A stretch of DNA of 64,000 nucleotides from Eutreptiella sp. 'Long Island Sound 2002' (GCA_964036045.1 OZ038381.1:63984242-64048241); one strand, 5' to 3'. Shown: positions 9,351-21,770, numbered from the stretch's first letter. Program-made: numbers and translations. Notes: generated by a model not told the origin, from the letters alone.

Positions 9351-11648
9351 GAGAGTACCGTTTTGGAGAAAGAGAAGCAGAAGCACAAGGAGAAGGAGAA
9401 GGACAAGGAGAAGGAGCTAGAGGCAGAAGGAGAGGCGATTGGGCAGCACAAGCAGGAGCTGGCAGCGGCGGCGCACGACGTTGTCGTGGTGGAGGGTGCG
9501 AAGGGGAAGGAAGGGAAGGCCAAGGAGGGGAAGCCGAAGGGCAAAGAGAAGGGCAAAGAGAAGGGGAAAGAGAAGGGGAAAGAGAAGGCGGGCGGAGTGG
9601 GCAGCGTGGGCTTCAGGATTGAAGGAGCGGTGGGTCCCCAGAAGTCCATGCCGGCGAAGACGACTCGCTTCGAGCACTACAAAGACAACGCGCAATACAT
9701 GAACGACATGCAGGTGTTATTCACGTCCCATGCGTTGTGTTTTGCGTGCCTCCGAGCATGCTTCTAGAGGCGTCCGCCGCGTTATGCGCGTGATCCGCGT
9801 GCCGATTCTCTGCTTCCGGACATGCTTCTGGAGCACATTTGTGTGTTTTTCGCGTTCTTCAAGTTCTGGAGTCCGCACTGGCGGACTATGGGATGACGCT
9901 GGGACGGCTGGAGAAGCACTACCGAGTGTGCTTGAGCGCGGACGCCAGTGGTCGGAAGGATGCTGCCGCTGCCACCCTGCTGCACAGCCAGGTGCGCCCG
10001 ACCGCGGTGCAGGGTCTGCTGGCCTGCGGCGTTAAGAACGCGCAATCCGCCTCCGCCGCCCGTGAACACTTGGACCGCGTCTACCGGACGTCGGGGCACC
10101 GGCAGGCCACGAATGGGATCCTGAAAGGGATCTCCGTTTGTACTGGCTGCGTGGAGGCCCCGGAGAGGCCGCCCAGCGCGCTCGTGGGGACAGAGGCACC
10201 GGGCCCGGAGCTGCACGGGGTCCCCTTGGCAGCGCTGAAGGGGCAACACCCCCTTGGGGAGCGCACGCGACCGCCGCCGTCCCTTGCGAGCCTGGCCGCC
10301 GAAGATCTCGTGGACATGAGTACCGACGACCTCAAAGAGAGATACAAGAGAACGGTCAAAATGGCCGGGATGATGGCGTATACCCTCACCGAAGACCGCA
10401 AGGAGGAGCTGCCGGTGAGGGGCGCGTGGATGATGATCAAGAAGAGGGAGTTGGCGTCGCTGCGGGTATGCTGCGTTATGTACGTTATGTACGTTCCGGT
10501 TTTTTGCCTCCCAACGCGCCTCTGGAGCTGCTTCAGGTTGTTCTGCGCGTTCGCCGCGTGATCCACGTTGCCGAAGTCGTGCTTCCGGACGTGCCTCCAG
10601 GGGCAATAATCCTGGTTCCATGTGTTTTCGTTGCAGATGGCAGCAGATTACGGGGACGCTCGGAGCACAACCCAGTTGCGTCCGCCACCCCCGTTTGGGT
10701 ACCCCCATCTCCCGCGCCCCGTCCAGCCCCACCACCACCACCATCACCCCTACGAACACCACCATCAGCTGCAACCCCAACCCCAACCACGGATGTTGGA
10801 GCCGGAGCCGGAGCCGTACGTCAAGATGGAGCAGGAGTGGGAGCACGAGTGGGAGTGGCGGGGCAAGCAAGAGTACATGGATCCGGGAGAAGCGGAAGGG
10901 GAATGGTGGGAGCAGCTTGACCGGCCACCGACGCAAGAGGAAGGACTGCAAGCTGGACCGTTGCAAGCAGAACCGATGCAAGCCGAAGGTAGGGCCACTG
11001 TGTGTTCCATGTTCTGCATGTCTGCCTAATGTGATGTCCTGCACGCTTTTGGCGTCCCCTGTACAGAGCCCCGCGCCGACAGGGACCGCAGCATCACGCC
11101 GGTGGAGCAGAGGAGGTCGCCGATCAACGTGAAGGTTGAAGAGACTGAGGAGGAATCCGCCGACGAGAATGTTATGCTGGAGGTAGGTGTGAGTTCGTCG
11201 TTCGTCGCCGTTCACGTTCCGCGCGTTGCGTCCCTGTGCCTCCGACCATGCTTCTAGGGGCGTTCGCCGCGTTATGCGCGTGATCTGTGTCATTGTCGGT
11301 TGGCTTCCGCCGTGCTTCTGGAATCGTTCGCTGCGTGATCGACGTTATCCGCGTTCTTTTTGCCATTCAGTAGCGCCCCAGAAGAAGATGCCGGCCGTCG
11401 AAACCGACTTCGAGAGCCCGGTGACTTGGCCAACGCCGGGTTCAACGCAGTCCACGGCCTCCTGGCCGGATGCCGACGAGGCCGTCGGCCGTAAGGCCTG
11501 CCAGCCCGACCCGGTGGCGCCCGCATGGGGCAGCCCAATGCCAGCACCCCTTACCCAACAGCCCCCCCACTGGTGGCAACGCGGTGGTGGCGGTTCGTGG
11601 CCTGCCCCTTGGACCGGCCACAAACGACCCCACAGCGCTGCGAGTTGA
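9351..11648 (+). pseudogene. Accessory multi-exon gene of the piggyBac-like element, copy 1, 5'-truncated
   Basis: Exon pieces match copy 2: a Lys/Glu-rich segment (to 9,713), a segment from about 9,865 to 10,467 containing LESALADYG and KKRELASLR, then an exon at 10,635-11,000 starting MAADYG after a good acceptor GTTGCAG. That exon is rich in His, Pro and Glu. A short acidic exon (about 11,070-11,179) and a last exon from about 11,380 to the TGA at 11,648 follow. Frames agree across phase-0 and phase-1 GT-AG introns. Function is unknown. The first exons are lost with the 5' truncation. The introns contain a shared repeat. Confidence 0.55.
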
Positions 11649-11969
11649 TTACTACACCAGGAGAGGTCCCAGCCAACCCGCATGGCGGGAAGGGGGAGAG
11701 AAGACATTAACGGATACACGGTTTGATTGGAAAAACAATATGACCCACCTTTTTCTGCGTTGCCTGCGTTCTCCGTGCTTTGTTTCGTGCGCCTCTCCCA
11801 TGCTTCTGGAAGCATTCGCCTGTGTTGTAGACGTTTTCCCACGTTCTGCGCGTTCCGGTTAGCGTGCCTCCGAGCGTGCCTCTAGAAGCTGTGCACATTG
11901 TGTTTCGCGTATTTGGTGTGTACTGTGTGTCCCGTCATTGCTACCAACATTATTTTAGAGCACTTTGAA

Positions 11970-13528
11970 ATGCCTCTTAATCTCTCGGCTGGTCGCCTCC
12001 GCAAGGAGCACTGTGCCACTTCAATTGAGTACGGGTTACGACCCGGGGAGTCCAAACTCGGTGAGCTAGACACGGATGGAATAAGGGACTACATGATGAA
12101 ACCCATTGTGGATGCCCAAGAGGCCATCCTCCGAGCCCGGGAAAGGGAGGACCTCATCCCCTTAGTACCACGGTACAACACCTTCGTGCTGTTGCTGGGC
12201 ATGGTGCGGCTCATGCAGGTGGATGGTGTGTGGGACCGTGATGGGTTGGTGTACAATGCCTATCTAGCACGGTTGCTATCCCGGGGGCAATACTACGATC
12301 TACACAAACATTGTCGCCCGGATGTGGTGGACCTTATTGAGGCGGTTAGTGCCCATTGGGCTGCAGCATGGACCATGGGAGGCGCGGCCACGGGGGATGA
12401 AACCCTAGTGCCGCATACGGGCCTTAGGGCAGCCCCCTCAAGATGTACATTGTGCGGAAACCGCACAACACCGGCATCAAGCTCTATTGCTTGGCCGATG
12501 CCGGCACGGGGTACGTTGTTGACGTGTACCTCTACACTGGCCGCCGTGGTGTCCTCTGCCGACACGGTTGTGGTGCGGGCAACCTCAACGCCCGACAGCT
12601 GCTGGCGATGTGGTCCAAACAGCTGCCGGCTTACACGGTCCTTGTAGGGGACTCGTTCTTCGGGTCACACGCCACCGCACAACGGCTTGCGCGTGAGGGC
12701 CGCCCCTTCATCACCATGGTGCGAAAGGACACGGCCGGTGTCCTGCAAGCCGGTGACCGCATCCAGGCCGGGCACACGGCTGTGGCCACGGTTGACGGCC
12801 ACAAGTACGCCCTGCAGGTGTACAAGCAGCCGAAAACCGGAGGCAAACCTCCCAAATTGGTGCCGATCTTGTCCAACGTGTGGTAGGCTGCGCGGGGCCC
12901 CCTGCACCACACGGGCCGCGAAATCCACCCCCTCGTTGCTGCGTACCGCCAAGTGGCACGGGGGGTGGACTCTGCCAACCAGATGGCGTTGCAGATGCGC
13001 CCCTTGGGAAGGCAGATGTCCTGGTCGCAAGCCGTGCGAGGCTTCTTGCTGCGATGCGCCGCGGCCAACGCGTTTGCAACCTGCCGCGCCCTAGAAAGGT
13101 GCCGTGGCACGGATAGCATGTGGGAGTGGCAGTGGGCCCTCCTTTGCCGCCGGTACTGTACCGATGCGCAGCCGCGACGCAACATCCACGTCCCCGTTGC
13201 CGGCGCCCAACGGCGCAGTTGTGCACATTGCGGCAAAGGCCGCACACAATACATGTGTAGCGGATGCCCGGACACCCCGTTGCATGTGCAATGCTTTGCA
13301 CCCGCGCACCGGATTACTACAAAGGGCACGGAGGACGCCGAGGGTAGCGAGCCGCCCCTTGGCCAGGAGACTCATGAGGGGGACGCCGGGGAGCACGACC
13401 CGGAAGCGGACGGCGAGGACGAGGAGGAGGCGGATAGCGATGAGGAGGAAGAAGAGGAGGAAGCGGAGGACGCTAGAGGGAGGGTAGAGGACGATACATT
13501 GGAGAACTTCTCCTTCAGCGTGCAGTAG
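11970..13528 (+). pseudogene. piggyBac-like transposase, copy 1
   Basis: Reading starts at MPLN (11,970). The DDE region matches piggyBac layout. GDETL near 12,400 supplies the first Asp. MYIVRKPHNTGIKLYCLADA is the diagnostic Lys-Pro-His-x-x-Gly-Ile-Lys segment. VGDSFFGSH near 12,646 supplies the second Asp, and GVDSANQM near 12,963 the third. A C-terminal Cys-rich finger follows (CAHCGKG, YMCSGCPD, HVQCFAPAH) and then an acidic tail. It is broken by a one-base deletion near 12,436 relative to copy 2 and by an in-frame TAG at 12,884-12,886 that both copies share. It would be inactive as it stands. Confidence 0.8.
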
Positions 13529-13886
13529 ACGGGGTGGCGGAGGCGGCCGTGGTGGGATCGAGAAGGTCATGGCTGCCAAGCCTCTGCCATCCCCACCCAT
13601 GGGGACAAGTGCGAAACCTGGGGGGGACCAACCGCGTAGGGTGGATACCCAACTGTGAGGACGCGGCCCCCCCAACATAGGTGTGCTGTGTTTTACGCGT
13701 TGTCCGCGTTCTGCGCGTTCCGGTTCAGTGCTTCCGCCCATGCTTCTGGGAGCGTTTTCCGCGTTCTCCGCGTTATCCGCGTTCCGGAGCGTTCTGGAGC
13801 GTTATCCGCGTTCTGCGCGTTCTCCTAGCCTACGGGGTTAACGTACTAGCAGGTATGGTGAGTGGAAGCCCAAAAATGGCGCTTCT

Positions 13887-13902
13887 GTACACAAAGGATT
13901 AT
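13887..13902. repeat. Right terminal inverted repeat and TTAT target duplication, piggyBac copy 1
   Basis: GTACACAAAGGA is followed by TTAT. The complementary left end, TTAT then TCCTTTGTGTAC, is at 17,409-17,424. The same host sequence without any insertion is at 21,821-21,845. Confidence 0.8.
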
Positions 13903-13990
13903 GTCAAATTCGCATGAAATTCGTACGAATTTCGTACAAATTTCTGTGAATTTCATCCAATTTCTTCGTTCTGTTGTTGCATTGTTCCAT
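13903..13990. repeat. Spacer with TTCGTACGAA palindromes (O-C intron 3' part)
   Basis: Repeated TTCGTACGAA and half-sites lie in the last part of the O-C intron. Related tracts occur at 15,240-15,300, 17,320-17,395, 19,740-19,805, 21,838-21,885, 45,090-45,155, 52,990-53,140, 55,075-55,230, 57,225-57,290, 60,285-60,330 and 62,340-62,470, always next to O, C or T gene boundaries. Confidence 0.75.
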
Positions 13991-14042
13991 CTTCGCTCCC
14001 CCATTCTCCATTGGTGCATTGCACACGTCTCCCTGTCTCTAG

Positions 14043-14720
14043 GTCCCGTTCCATGCGTGGTCGCCTGACGTTCGGCACCAAAGCTGGCGCCGATTCACGC
14101 CCCGACCCCGTGTGTAGGCGCCCGAGCAAGAGAGTGAACTGGCCCGAGGCACCGGTGGTGGACGGGCCCCGAGCGAGGCCGGCAGTGAGTGCAGTGAGGG
14201 CTCGCGGCGCTTTGGACGCACTGCACGGGGCCACAGCGAGGCTAGCTTCGGTGCGGGGCATGCCGTGCGGGAGGTGGTCGTCCTAATGTCGTCCCGCGAC
14301 GACTTGGGCGAGGCCCACACCGACCCCCCCCCCCTGGACCGGGTCACTGTCGCCCCCAGGCAGCCGAATCCGGCCCGGACGCAGAGGGTGCCGCCCGGGC
14401 CCGGGCGGCAGCGACATCTCTCTGCCGTGTGGGACATGGCCTTGGAGGCCCGGGGGGTGCAGGGCACCCTCCGCATCTCCTTCCCCTGCCCCATTGTGGT
14501 CATGGGGGGTTCCAACCTGCCCGAGGGGCAGGAGCTCGTGGGCATGTTTGCCTACCGGCTTGTGAGCCAGCACTGGCGGGTGCAAACAGGGGTGGCGCGG
14601 AGTGGGGAGGAGGGGACGGTGACCACGGCTGGGGTCCTTGGGCTCAATGTGATCACTGGGTGGCAGCAGCGGAAGGCGGAGTGGGTGGACGTGGCATGGC
14701 TTGTGGGATGCGCTGTTCTA
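14043..14720 (+). pseudogene. Module protein C, unit 1, truncated
   Basis: The exon follows an acceptor-like CTGTCTCTAG at 14,033-14,042. The conserved start AWSPDVRH can be read, but the proper frame is broken by small indels and a TAG near 14,115. From 14,265 one frame runs through the polyC tract (11 C) into the beta domain ([35 protein letters not shown]). It stops where a foreign terminal repeat starts at about 14,704; the linker and coiled coil are missing. Confidence 0.55.
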
Positions 14721-14737
14721 GGCGTGGTGCGGAACCC
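14704..14737. repeat. Left terminal repeat of an unknown element inserted in gene C (unit 1)
   Basis: TGGGATGC, a short variable stretch, then CTAGGCGTGGTGCGGAACCC. The reverse complement stands at 59,113-59,148. Equivalent left ends in units 2 and 3 are at 19,221-19,257 and 44,571-44,607. Confidence 0.6.
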
Positions 14738-14756
14738 CCCCAATTTTGGGTGTTGT

Positions 14757-15375
14757 TAATATGGTTGGAACCCGGAATTTCACATGTTACATGGGTGCAC
14801 TATGATGCAACAATGTGCCTTGCATGTCCCCTTTGCTCCGTATTGCCCGTTTTGCACTTTTTGCGATTTGGTCTTGTGTGCTCTAACTAGTTAGAACGGG
14901 GTTAGAACGGGGTTGGAGCACTAGTTATCGCGTGGGTTATCGCGCGATAATTTATTTATTTAATTTATTTAAACCTATGTACCCTTCGTGAACCGGCTGT
15001 TTGAATCCGAGATTCACGGTACCGTGAATTTCACCCATTTTTGCCGTGTTTTGCTCGCAACTTGGTGGTATCGTGTGCTTTTGTCGTGCTATCTTCGCCC
15101 AAAGTAAGATCCAACAAATGTGTGCAATTTACAGTTTTGAAGTAGCCGCATGGTTCAACCCATTTGGTGAGATTCGCGTGAATGTGAAATTCACGCACCC
15201 AAATGCACGCATCAATTCACCCTAGATTCGCAGATTCACAAGAGTGTAAAATTCGCACGAATTTCCCACGAATTTGTACGAATTTCGTACGAATTCACCC
15301 TCGTTTCCACTGTTTTGCTTTCTCACAGCTCTCCAACTCTCTTTGCATTCTCTTTTGACAATGTCCTAGCAGACT
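14757..15375. other. Conserved spacer upstream of O, unit 1
   Basis: No gene. It contains two direct GTTAGAACGGG repeats and TTATCGCG palindromes (14,892-14,950), the palindrome ACGGTACCGT near 15,017, and TTCGTACGAA palindromes (15,240-15,300) just before O. Near-identical spacers precede O in units 2 (19,258-19,880) and 3 (44,608-45,230). The part from TATGTACCCTTCGTGAACC onward also precedes O4 at 60,013, so promoter sequences are probably here. Confidence 0.6.
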
Positions 15376-17260
15376 ATGTCCCAGCTCGCCAGCCGGGCCT
15401 CGCGCCCCGACCCCGCAGCCGACACCCTCGCCCACTACCAAGCCCTCCCCGTCGCCCACCACAAATTGGAGGAGGCGGCGTACGTGTCGGGGGCACTGGG
15501 GGTGGATGATGTTGTGGGCTGGGCAGCATCCCTCGACCCCTCCCCCGATGTGATTGATATCGACATGCGCAGCCCCACCCGCAACTCCTACCTCGGGGGG
15601 AGGGGCTGGGCCACAACGTTGTGGAGGGAACTGCGCCGCCAACTCCCCTCCCTTAAATTTTTGCATCTAACCCCTCTCCCTTCCAGCGTTGACCAGCTCC
15701 TCAATTCCATGCGCACTAACCTTGTGGGGAAGCCTAAGGACGCCCACGTCCAGGTGTACCCCACCACTAACCTCGTCCATACCCCCCCCCCCCCTGCGAC
15801 ATGGTGTGCCTGCAGGATCTTGCTGCAGGTGCACCGGCCGACCACTCCTTTTTCCCCTTCTCCTGGCACCTTGCCAACCCCCCGTGGTGGGATGATTTGG
15901 GCATCGCCCCTTTCCATCCCACCATCCGCCCCCAGGTGCACATCCCTGACATCACCCACCCCACCTTCTACATTACAACTTCTTTGCAATGGTACCGTGG
16001 TGCCTCAATGCCCCCCCCCCTTCATTTCGAGTGAACCCCCCCTCCGCACCGAACCCCTTCCCGTCCCCCTCATGGGGTGATTGGCAACCCAGACCCCGCC
16101 CCCGACAGGGTTGGCCCCTCCCAGCCGCCCCTCAACTTTGTTGATGGGAACGGCTACATTGTGCTTTGGGGGCTTGTTGAACTACGGGATTGCTAGGTGG
16201 GGTGGAACAAGGTGATGAAGGCGTGGGGCAGTGGCGACGAAAAAGTCGTCGCAAAAAATTTTGAGTTGCTTTTCAACGCCGCGCGGAGTGAAGATCAGGC
16301 CAAGGATCCTCAGCTCCCCCGCCGTGGGCAAAGCAAGAGCAACTTGCGGTCGGGGGTGGGGGGGCCTCTCTTCAAGAAGTTCCACCCCCACCTCACCGAA
16401 AGTGTTCCTCAGGTTGGGGACCTCCACCCACTGACGCCGGGCAGCGTCATTGTGGCGAGGGTGGGGAGTGGGGCCCAGCTCCCCCACACCGATGTCGCCA
16501 CCCACTTCGAGGTGCTCCCCCCCAATAGCAGGGACATCTCGGGTGCCACCTGAGTAGCTTCCTCTGCTTGTCACAGGACTACCAGGTGGCGGTGCAGGCG
16601 GGGACGGCCCTGGGGGAGGCGGGGGAGGCGCGCTGGGACACCATTCAGCTGCGGAGGGGGGACATGCCACCAGCCGCCACCATGGTTTGCCTGCCCCCCC
16701 CCCCGACTCCCAGGATGGGCTGCAGGGGGCTCTTTTTAACTTGTGGACCCCTGACCGCGCACACAAACACCACGAGCCCAACACCACGCACCTGGACCCC
16801 AGCCCCCCCCTAGGAGGCCCTGGCCGTTGCTGGGGATTTGTCCAGCTGGCACTTCCGCAGAGTGGACCAGGTGTTGTGGGTGGGGAAGGGGGCGGTTGGG
16901 AGGGTGGGGTTGTGGGAGGGGGGTGCTGCCCAGGCCCTCTTCGCCGACGCCCCCAAGGCGGTCCCGGCCGGCCCCCCCACCTGCCCCTTCCACCCCAGCT
17001 TCCTCTCCCGCTCCGTCCCAAGCTCCGATCTCGCCGTCATGGAGATCGCCGAGCAGAGCATGCTCTTCTTCGTGGGGAGCGTGCACCAGATCGAGATCTG
17101 CAAGGGGGACAACGTCGATGCGGAGTCGGAGATCCAATTCGCCATGTCGGGCGTTACTCCCCCGGTGCGGCTGACCACGCCGTGGCGTGTGGTCAACACA
17201 GCCCCAGCGTGGCGGTCGTCCAGACGTTCGAAGGGTGGGGCATGGTCAATCACATGTCCA
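15376..17260 (+). pseudogene. Module protein O, unit 1 (2OG-Fe(II) oxygenase-like), frameshifted
   Basis: It aligns throughout with the intact O4 at 60,402, starting MSQLAS. Frameshifts occur at polyC tracts near 15,780, 16,010 and 16,690, with a GAG-to-TAG stop at 16,195 (GAG in O4). The HxD pair is visible in LPHTDVATH near 16,480. The distal His segment RHHG seen in O4 is deleted by an indel around 16,675. The C-terminal beta-rich region ends at the mutated donor GTGATT near 17,268. Confidence 0.6.
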
Positions 17261-17319
17261 TGTGATTGCAAGGTGTGCTTGCTTGTGTGTTTGCTTTGTT
17301 TAGTGGAAGATTGGACGAA

Positions 17320-17395
17320 ATTCACGTGAAATTCGTACGAAATTGGTACGAAATTCGTACGAATTTCGTACGAATTTCACGTGAATGCCGGGGTG
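17320..17395. repeat. TTCGTACGAA / CACGTGAA palindrome tract (O-C intron 5' part)
   Basis: A run of ACGTGAAATTCGTACGAAAT-type units lies 60 bp downstream of the O exon end. Confidence 0.8.
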
Positions 17396-17412
17396 TGAAT
17401 ACGGGAGCTTAT

Positions 17413-17470
17413 TCCTTTGTGTACAACGCAGATGACGAAATCGGCGCTTCTAGGGGTCGGGAAAAGGCCC
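17413..17470 (+). mobile_element. Left-end remnant of the piggyBac-like transposon
   Basis: The 12-bp terminal repeat TCCTTTGTGTAC and the next roughly 45 bases (GACGAAATCGGCGCTTCTAG) match the left end of copy 2 at 47,130. They are preceded by TTAT at 17,409-17,412. After about 17,466 the sequence changes to element E. Confidence 0.8.
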
Positions 17471-18435
17471 ATTTTCAAGGCATTTTGGGAGTTTCCAGGA
17501 GCCAAAACCCGTCGCCACGGGCTCAAAATGGGCTAAAAACACTTGTTTGAGCATCCCAAATGGTCCGGGATCACTTTTGGAAAAACGCCTTTTTCACCCA
17601 TTTTTGACCCATTGTTGGTCCCAAAACGGCCCATTTTCAAGGCATTTTGGGATTTTCCATGGCCCAAAACGCGCCACCACGGGCTCAAAATGGCCCAAAA
17701 ACACTTGTTTGAGCATCCCAAGTGGTCTAGGAACAACTGTGGAAAAAATCAAATTTTTCGCCCCGGGGACCCTGGTGGACCCACCGTTGGCCCCCACTGT
17801 GCGTGGGCTAGCCGGCCCTCCGGCTGCACCAAGTGACCACTGGTACGGGGGTCTACGTGTCTCGTTCGGCGATTCTGAGGATTGGAAACCATAAAAAGTG
17901 GGGGGTTGCGGGTGGACTAGGTGCCCTCAGAATTCGTTTTTGAGCCACGTAGCCCAAGATACGGCCCGTTCTTGGTTTCGGGGTGCTGGTGCACATTGCG
18001 CATTTTTTGGGGCTTTTTGGCACCTTTTTGGGCCGTTTCTCGGACATATCGTGGAGTTAGAGGGCACCAAAGGTCCCTTGGTGGCGAGAAAGTCAAGCCG
18101 CACGTGGGTTGTAGCAGCCGTTTGCCTTTGTTTGGCTGTTTTGCACCCTTACTAGGGCTGTTTTGGGCGAAAAATGGCTGTTTTTGGCCCAAAACTGCGC
18201 AGATTTGGGAGGGCACCTCCCGACTTGGCGCCACCGCCCTGGGCCGCCACCGGTGAGTTTTCGGCTCAAAACTTGGATTTGGCAAGGCCACCACCTAGGC
18301 TCCATGATGGCTAAAGTAGAGTCAAGCCCGAGGCGATGGGAAGGTGCAGTGGCCAAAACGGAATGATGACGTGTTGTTGTTGTTGTTGTTGTTGTTGCTT
18401 GTTGCTTGTTAGCTAAATTTAAGGGGAGAGGGGTG
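17466..18435 (+). mobile_element. Non-coding element E, copy 1 (5'-truncated)
   Basis: It has two roughly 160-bp internal repeats containing AAACACTTGTTTGAGCATCC, then unique sequence, ending GGGGAGAGGGGTGTA beside an (AT)n tract. It is homologous to 42,839-43,795 and, in inverted orientation, to 22,325-23,533. Frames on both strands are repeat artefacts with no protein signature. Probably a non-autonomous transposon. Confidence 0.65.
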
Positions 18436-18438
18436 TAG

Positions 18439-19220
<782 letters not shown>

Positions 19221-19257
19221 TGGGATGCGCTGTTCTAGGGCGTGGTGCGGAACCCCC
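19221..19257. repeat. Left terminal repeat of the unknown element in gene C (unit 2)
   Basis: TGGGATGC, then CTAGGGCGTGGTGCGGAACC; same breakpoint in C as in units 1 and 3. Confidence 0.6.
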
Positions 19258-19880
19258 CCAATTTTGGGTGTTGTTAATATGGTTGGAACCCGGAATTTCA
19301 CATGTTACATGGGTGCACTATGATGCAACAATGTGCCTTGCATGTTTCCCTTGCTCCGTATTGCCCGTTTTGCACTTTTTGCTATTTGGTCTTTGTGTGC
19401 TCTAACTAGTTAGAACGGGGTTAGAACGGGGTTGGAGCACTAGTTATCCGTGGGTTATCGCGCGATAACCTATGTACCCTTCGTGAACCGGCTGTTTGAA
19501 TCCGAGATTCACGGTACCGTGAATTTCACCCATTTTTGCTGTGTTTTGCTCGTAACTTGGTGGTATCGTGTGCTTTTGTCGTGCTATCTTCGCCCAATGT
19601 AAGATCCAACAAATGTGTGCAATTTACAGATTTGAAGTAGCCGCATGGTGCAACCCATTTGGTGAGATTCGCGTGAATGTGAAATTCACGCAACCAAATT
19701 CACGCATCAATTCACGCTAGATTCGCAGATTCACAAGAATATGAAATTCGCACGAATTTCGTACGAATTCGTACGAATTCGTACGAATTTCGTCCAAATT
19801 CACCCTCGTTTCCACTGTTTCGCTTTCTCACAGCTCTCCAACTCTCTTTGCATTCTCTTTTGACAATGTCCTAGCAGACT
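19258..19880. other. Conserved spacer upstream of O, unit 2
   Basis: Same content as the unit 1 spacer: GTTAGAACGGG pair, TTATCGCGCGATAA palindrome, ACGGTACCGT palindrome and TTCGTACGAA run. No gene. Confidence 0.6.
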
Positions 19881-21770
19881 ATGTCCCAGCTAGCCAGCCT
19901 GGCCTCGCGCCCCGACCCCGCAGCCGACACCCTCGCCCACTACCAAGCCCTCCCCGTCGCCCACCACAAATTGGAGGAGGCGGCGTACCTGTCGGGGGCA
20001 CTGGGGGTGGATGATGTTGTGGGCTGGGCAGCATCCCTCGACCCCTCCCCCGATGTGATTGATATCGACATGCGCAGCCCCACCCGCAACTCCTACCTCG
20101 GGGGGAGGAGCTTGGCCACGACCGTTGTGGAGGGAACTGCGCCGCCAATCTCCTCCCTTAAATTTTTGCATCTAACCCCTCTCCCTTCCAGCGTTGACCA
20201 GCTCCTCAATTCCATGCGCACTAACCTTGTGGGGAAGCCTAAGGATGCCCACGTCCAGGTGTACCCCACCACTAACCTCGTCCATACCCCCCCCCCCCCC
20301 CACTGCGACATGGTGTGCCTGCAGGATCTTGCTGCAGGTGCACCGGCCGACCACTCCTTTTTCCCCTTCTCCTGGCACCTTGCCAACCCCCCGTGGTGGG
20401 ATGATTTGGGCATCGCCCCTTTCCATCCCACCATCCGCCCCCAGGTGCACATCCCTGACATCACCCACCCCACCTTCTACAGTACAACTTCTTTGCAATG
20501 GTACCGTGGTGCCTCAATGCCCCCCCCTTCATTTCGAGTGAACCCCCCCTCCGCACCGAACCCCTTCCCGTCCCCCTCATGGGGTGATTGGCAACCCCAA
20601 CCCCGCCCCCGACAGGGTTGGCCCCTCCCAGCCGCCCCTCAACTTTGTTGATGGGAACGGCTACATTGTGCTTTGGGGGCTTGTGGAACCACGGGATTGT
20701 TAGGTGGGCTGGAACAAGGTGATGAAGGCGTGGGGCAGTGGCGCCGAAAAAGTCGTCGCAAAAAATTTTGAGTTGCTTTTCAACGCCGCACGGAGTGAAG
20801 ATCAGGCCAAGGATCCTCCGCCCCCCCCGCCGTGGGCAAAGCAAGAGCAACTTGCGGTCGGGGGTGGGGGGGCCTCTCTTCAAGAAGTTCCACCCCCACC
20901 TCACCGAACGTGTCCCTCAGGTTGGGGACCTCCACCCAATGACGCCGGGCAGCGTCATTGTGGCGAGTGTGGGGAGTGGGGCCCAGCTCCCCCACACCGA
21001 TGTCGCCACCCACCCCGAGGTGCTCCCCCCCAACAGCAGGGACATGTCGGGGTGCCACCTGAGTAGCTTCCTCTGCTTGTCACAGGACTACCAGGTGGCG
21101 GTGCAAGCGGGGACGGCCCTGGGGGAGGCGGGGGAGGCGCGCTGGGACACCATTCAGCTGCGGAGGGGGGACATGCCACCAGCCGCCACCATGGGTTGCC
21201 TGCTCCCCCCCCGACTCCAAGGATGGGCTGCACGGGGCTCTTTTTAACTTGTGGACCCCTGACCGCGCACACAAACACCACGAGCCCAACACCACGCACC
21301 TGGACCCCACCCCCCCGTAGGAGGCCTTGGAGGTTGCTGGGGATTTGTCCAGCTGGGACTTCCGCAGAGTGGACCATATGTTGTGGGAGGGGAAGGGGGC
21401 GGTTGGGAGGGTGGGGTTGTGGGAGGGGGGTGCTGCCCAGGCCCTCTTCGCCGACGCCCCCAAGGCGGTCCCGGCCGGCCCCCCCACCTGCCCCTTCCAC
21501 CCCAGCTTCCTCTCCCGCTCCGTCCCAAGCTCCAATCTCGCCGTCATGGAGATCGCCGAGCAGAGCATGCTCTTCTTCGTGGGGAGCGTGCACCAGATCG
21601 AGATCTGCAAGGGGGACAACGTCGATGCGGAGTCGGAGATCCACTTCGCCATGTCGGGCGTTACTCCCCCGGTGCGGCTGACCACGCCGTGGCATCTGGT
21701 CAACACAGCCCCAGCGTGGCGGTCGTCCAGATGTTCGAAGGCTGGGGCATGGTCAATCACATGTCCATGT
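19881..21770 (+). pseudogene. Module protein O, unit 2 (2OG-Fe(II) oxygenase-like), frameshifted
   Basis: One frame holds the first roughly 256 codons (19,881-20,651) through two compensating shifts. It then has a TAG at 20,701 at the same codon as in unit 1, frameshifts at the GC-rich tract near 20,820, and damage around 21,190-21,320. LPHTDVATH (near 20,990) gives the HxD. The C-terminal segment from 21,327 is clean ([20 protein letters not shown]). It ends at a mutated donor, TGTGATTG, as in unit 1. Confidence 0.6.

Larger units (their letters stand above)
9351..13898 (+). mobile_element. piggyBac-like transposon, copy 1, 5'-truncated
   Basis: It is near-identical over its length to 48,299-52,940 and ends at the right terminal repeat GTACACAAAGGA (13,887-13,898), followed by TTAT. 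The first roughly 1.17 kb present in copy 2 is missing. A 58-bp left-end remnant of this type, also preceded by TTAT, lies at 17,413-17,470. It carries exons of an accessory gene and a broken transposase. Confidence 0.85.

Noticed and set aside
9251-9649. Antisense Phe/Ser/Pro-rich frames opposite the Lys/Glu-rich exon, and the many GC-rich antisense frames at 14-21 kb and 46-64 kb
   Set aside because: Shadows of purine-rich or GC-rich sense exons; they share no motif across homologous units beyond what the sense strand forces.
12884-12886. TAG as a sense (Gln) codon, suggested by in-frame TAGs in O1, O unit 3 and piggyBac
   Set aside because: TAG ends T2, T3, the first C fragment and the piggyBac tail at the positions expected for stops, and TGA and TAA nonsense also occur. 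C-to-T decay explains the pattern better.
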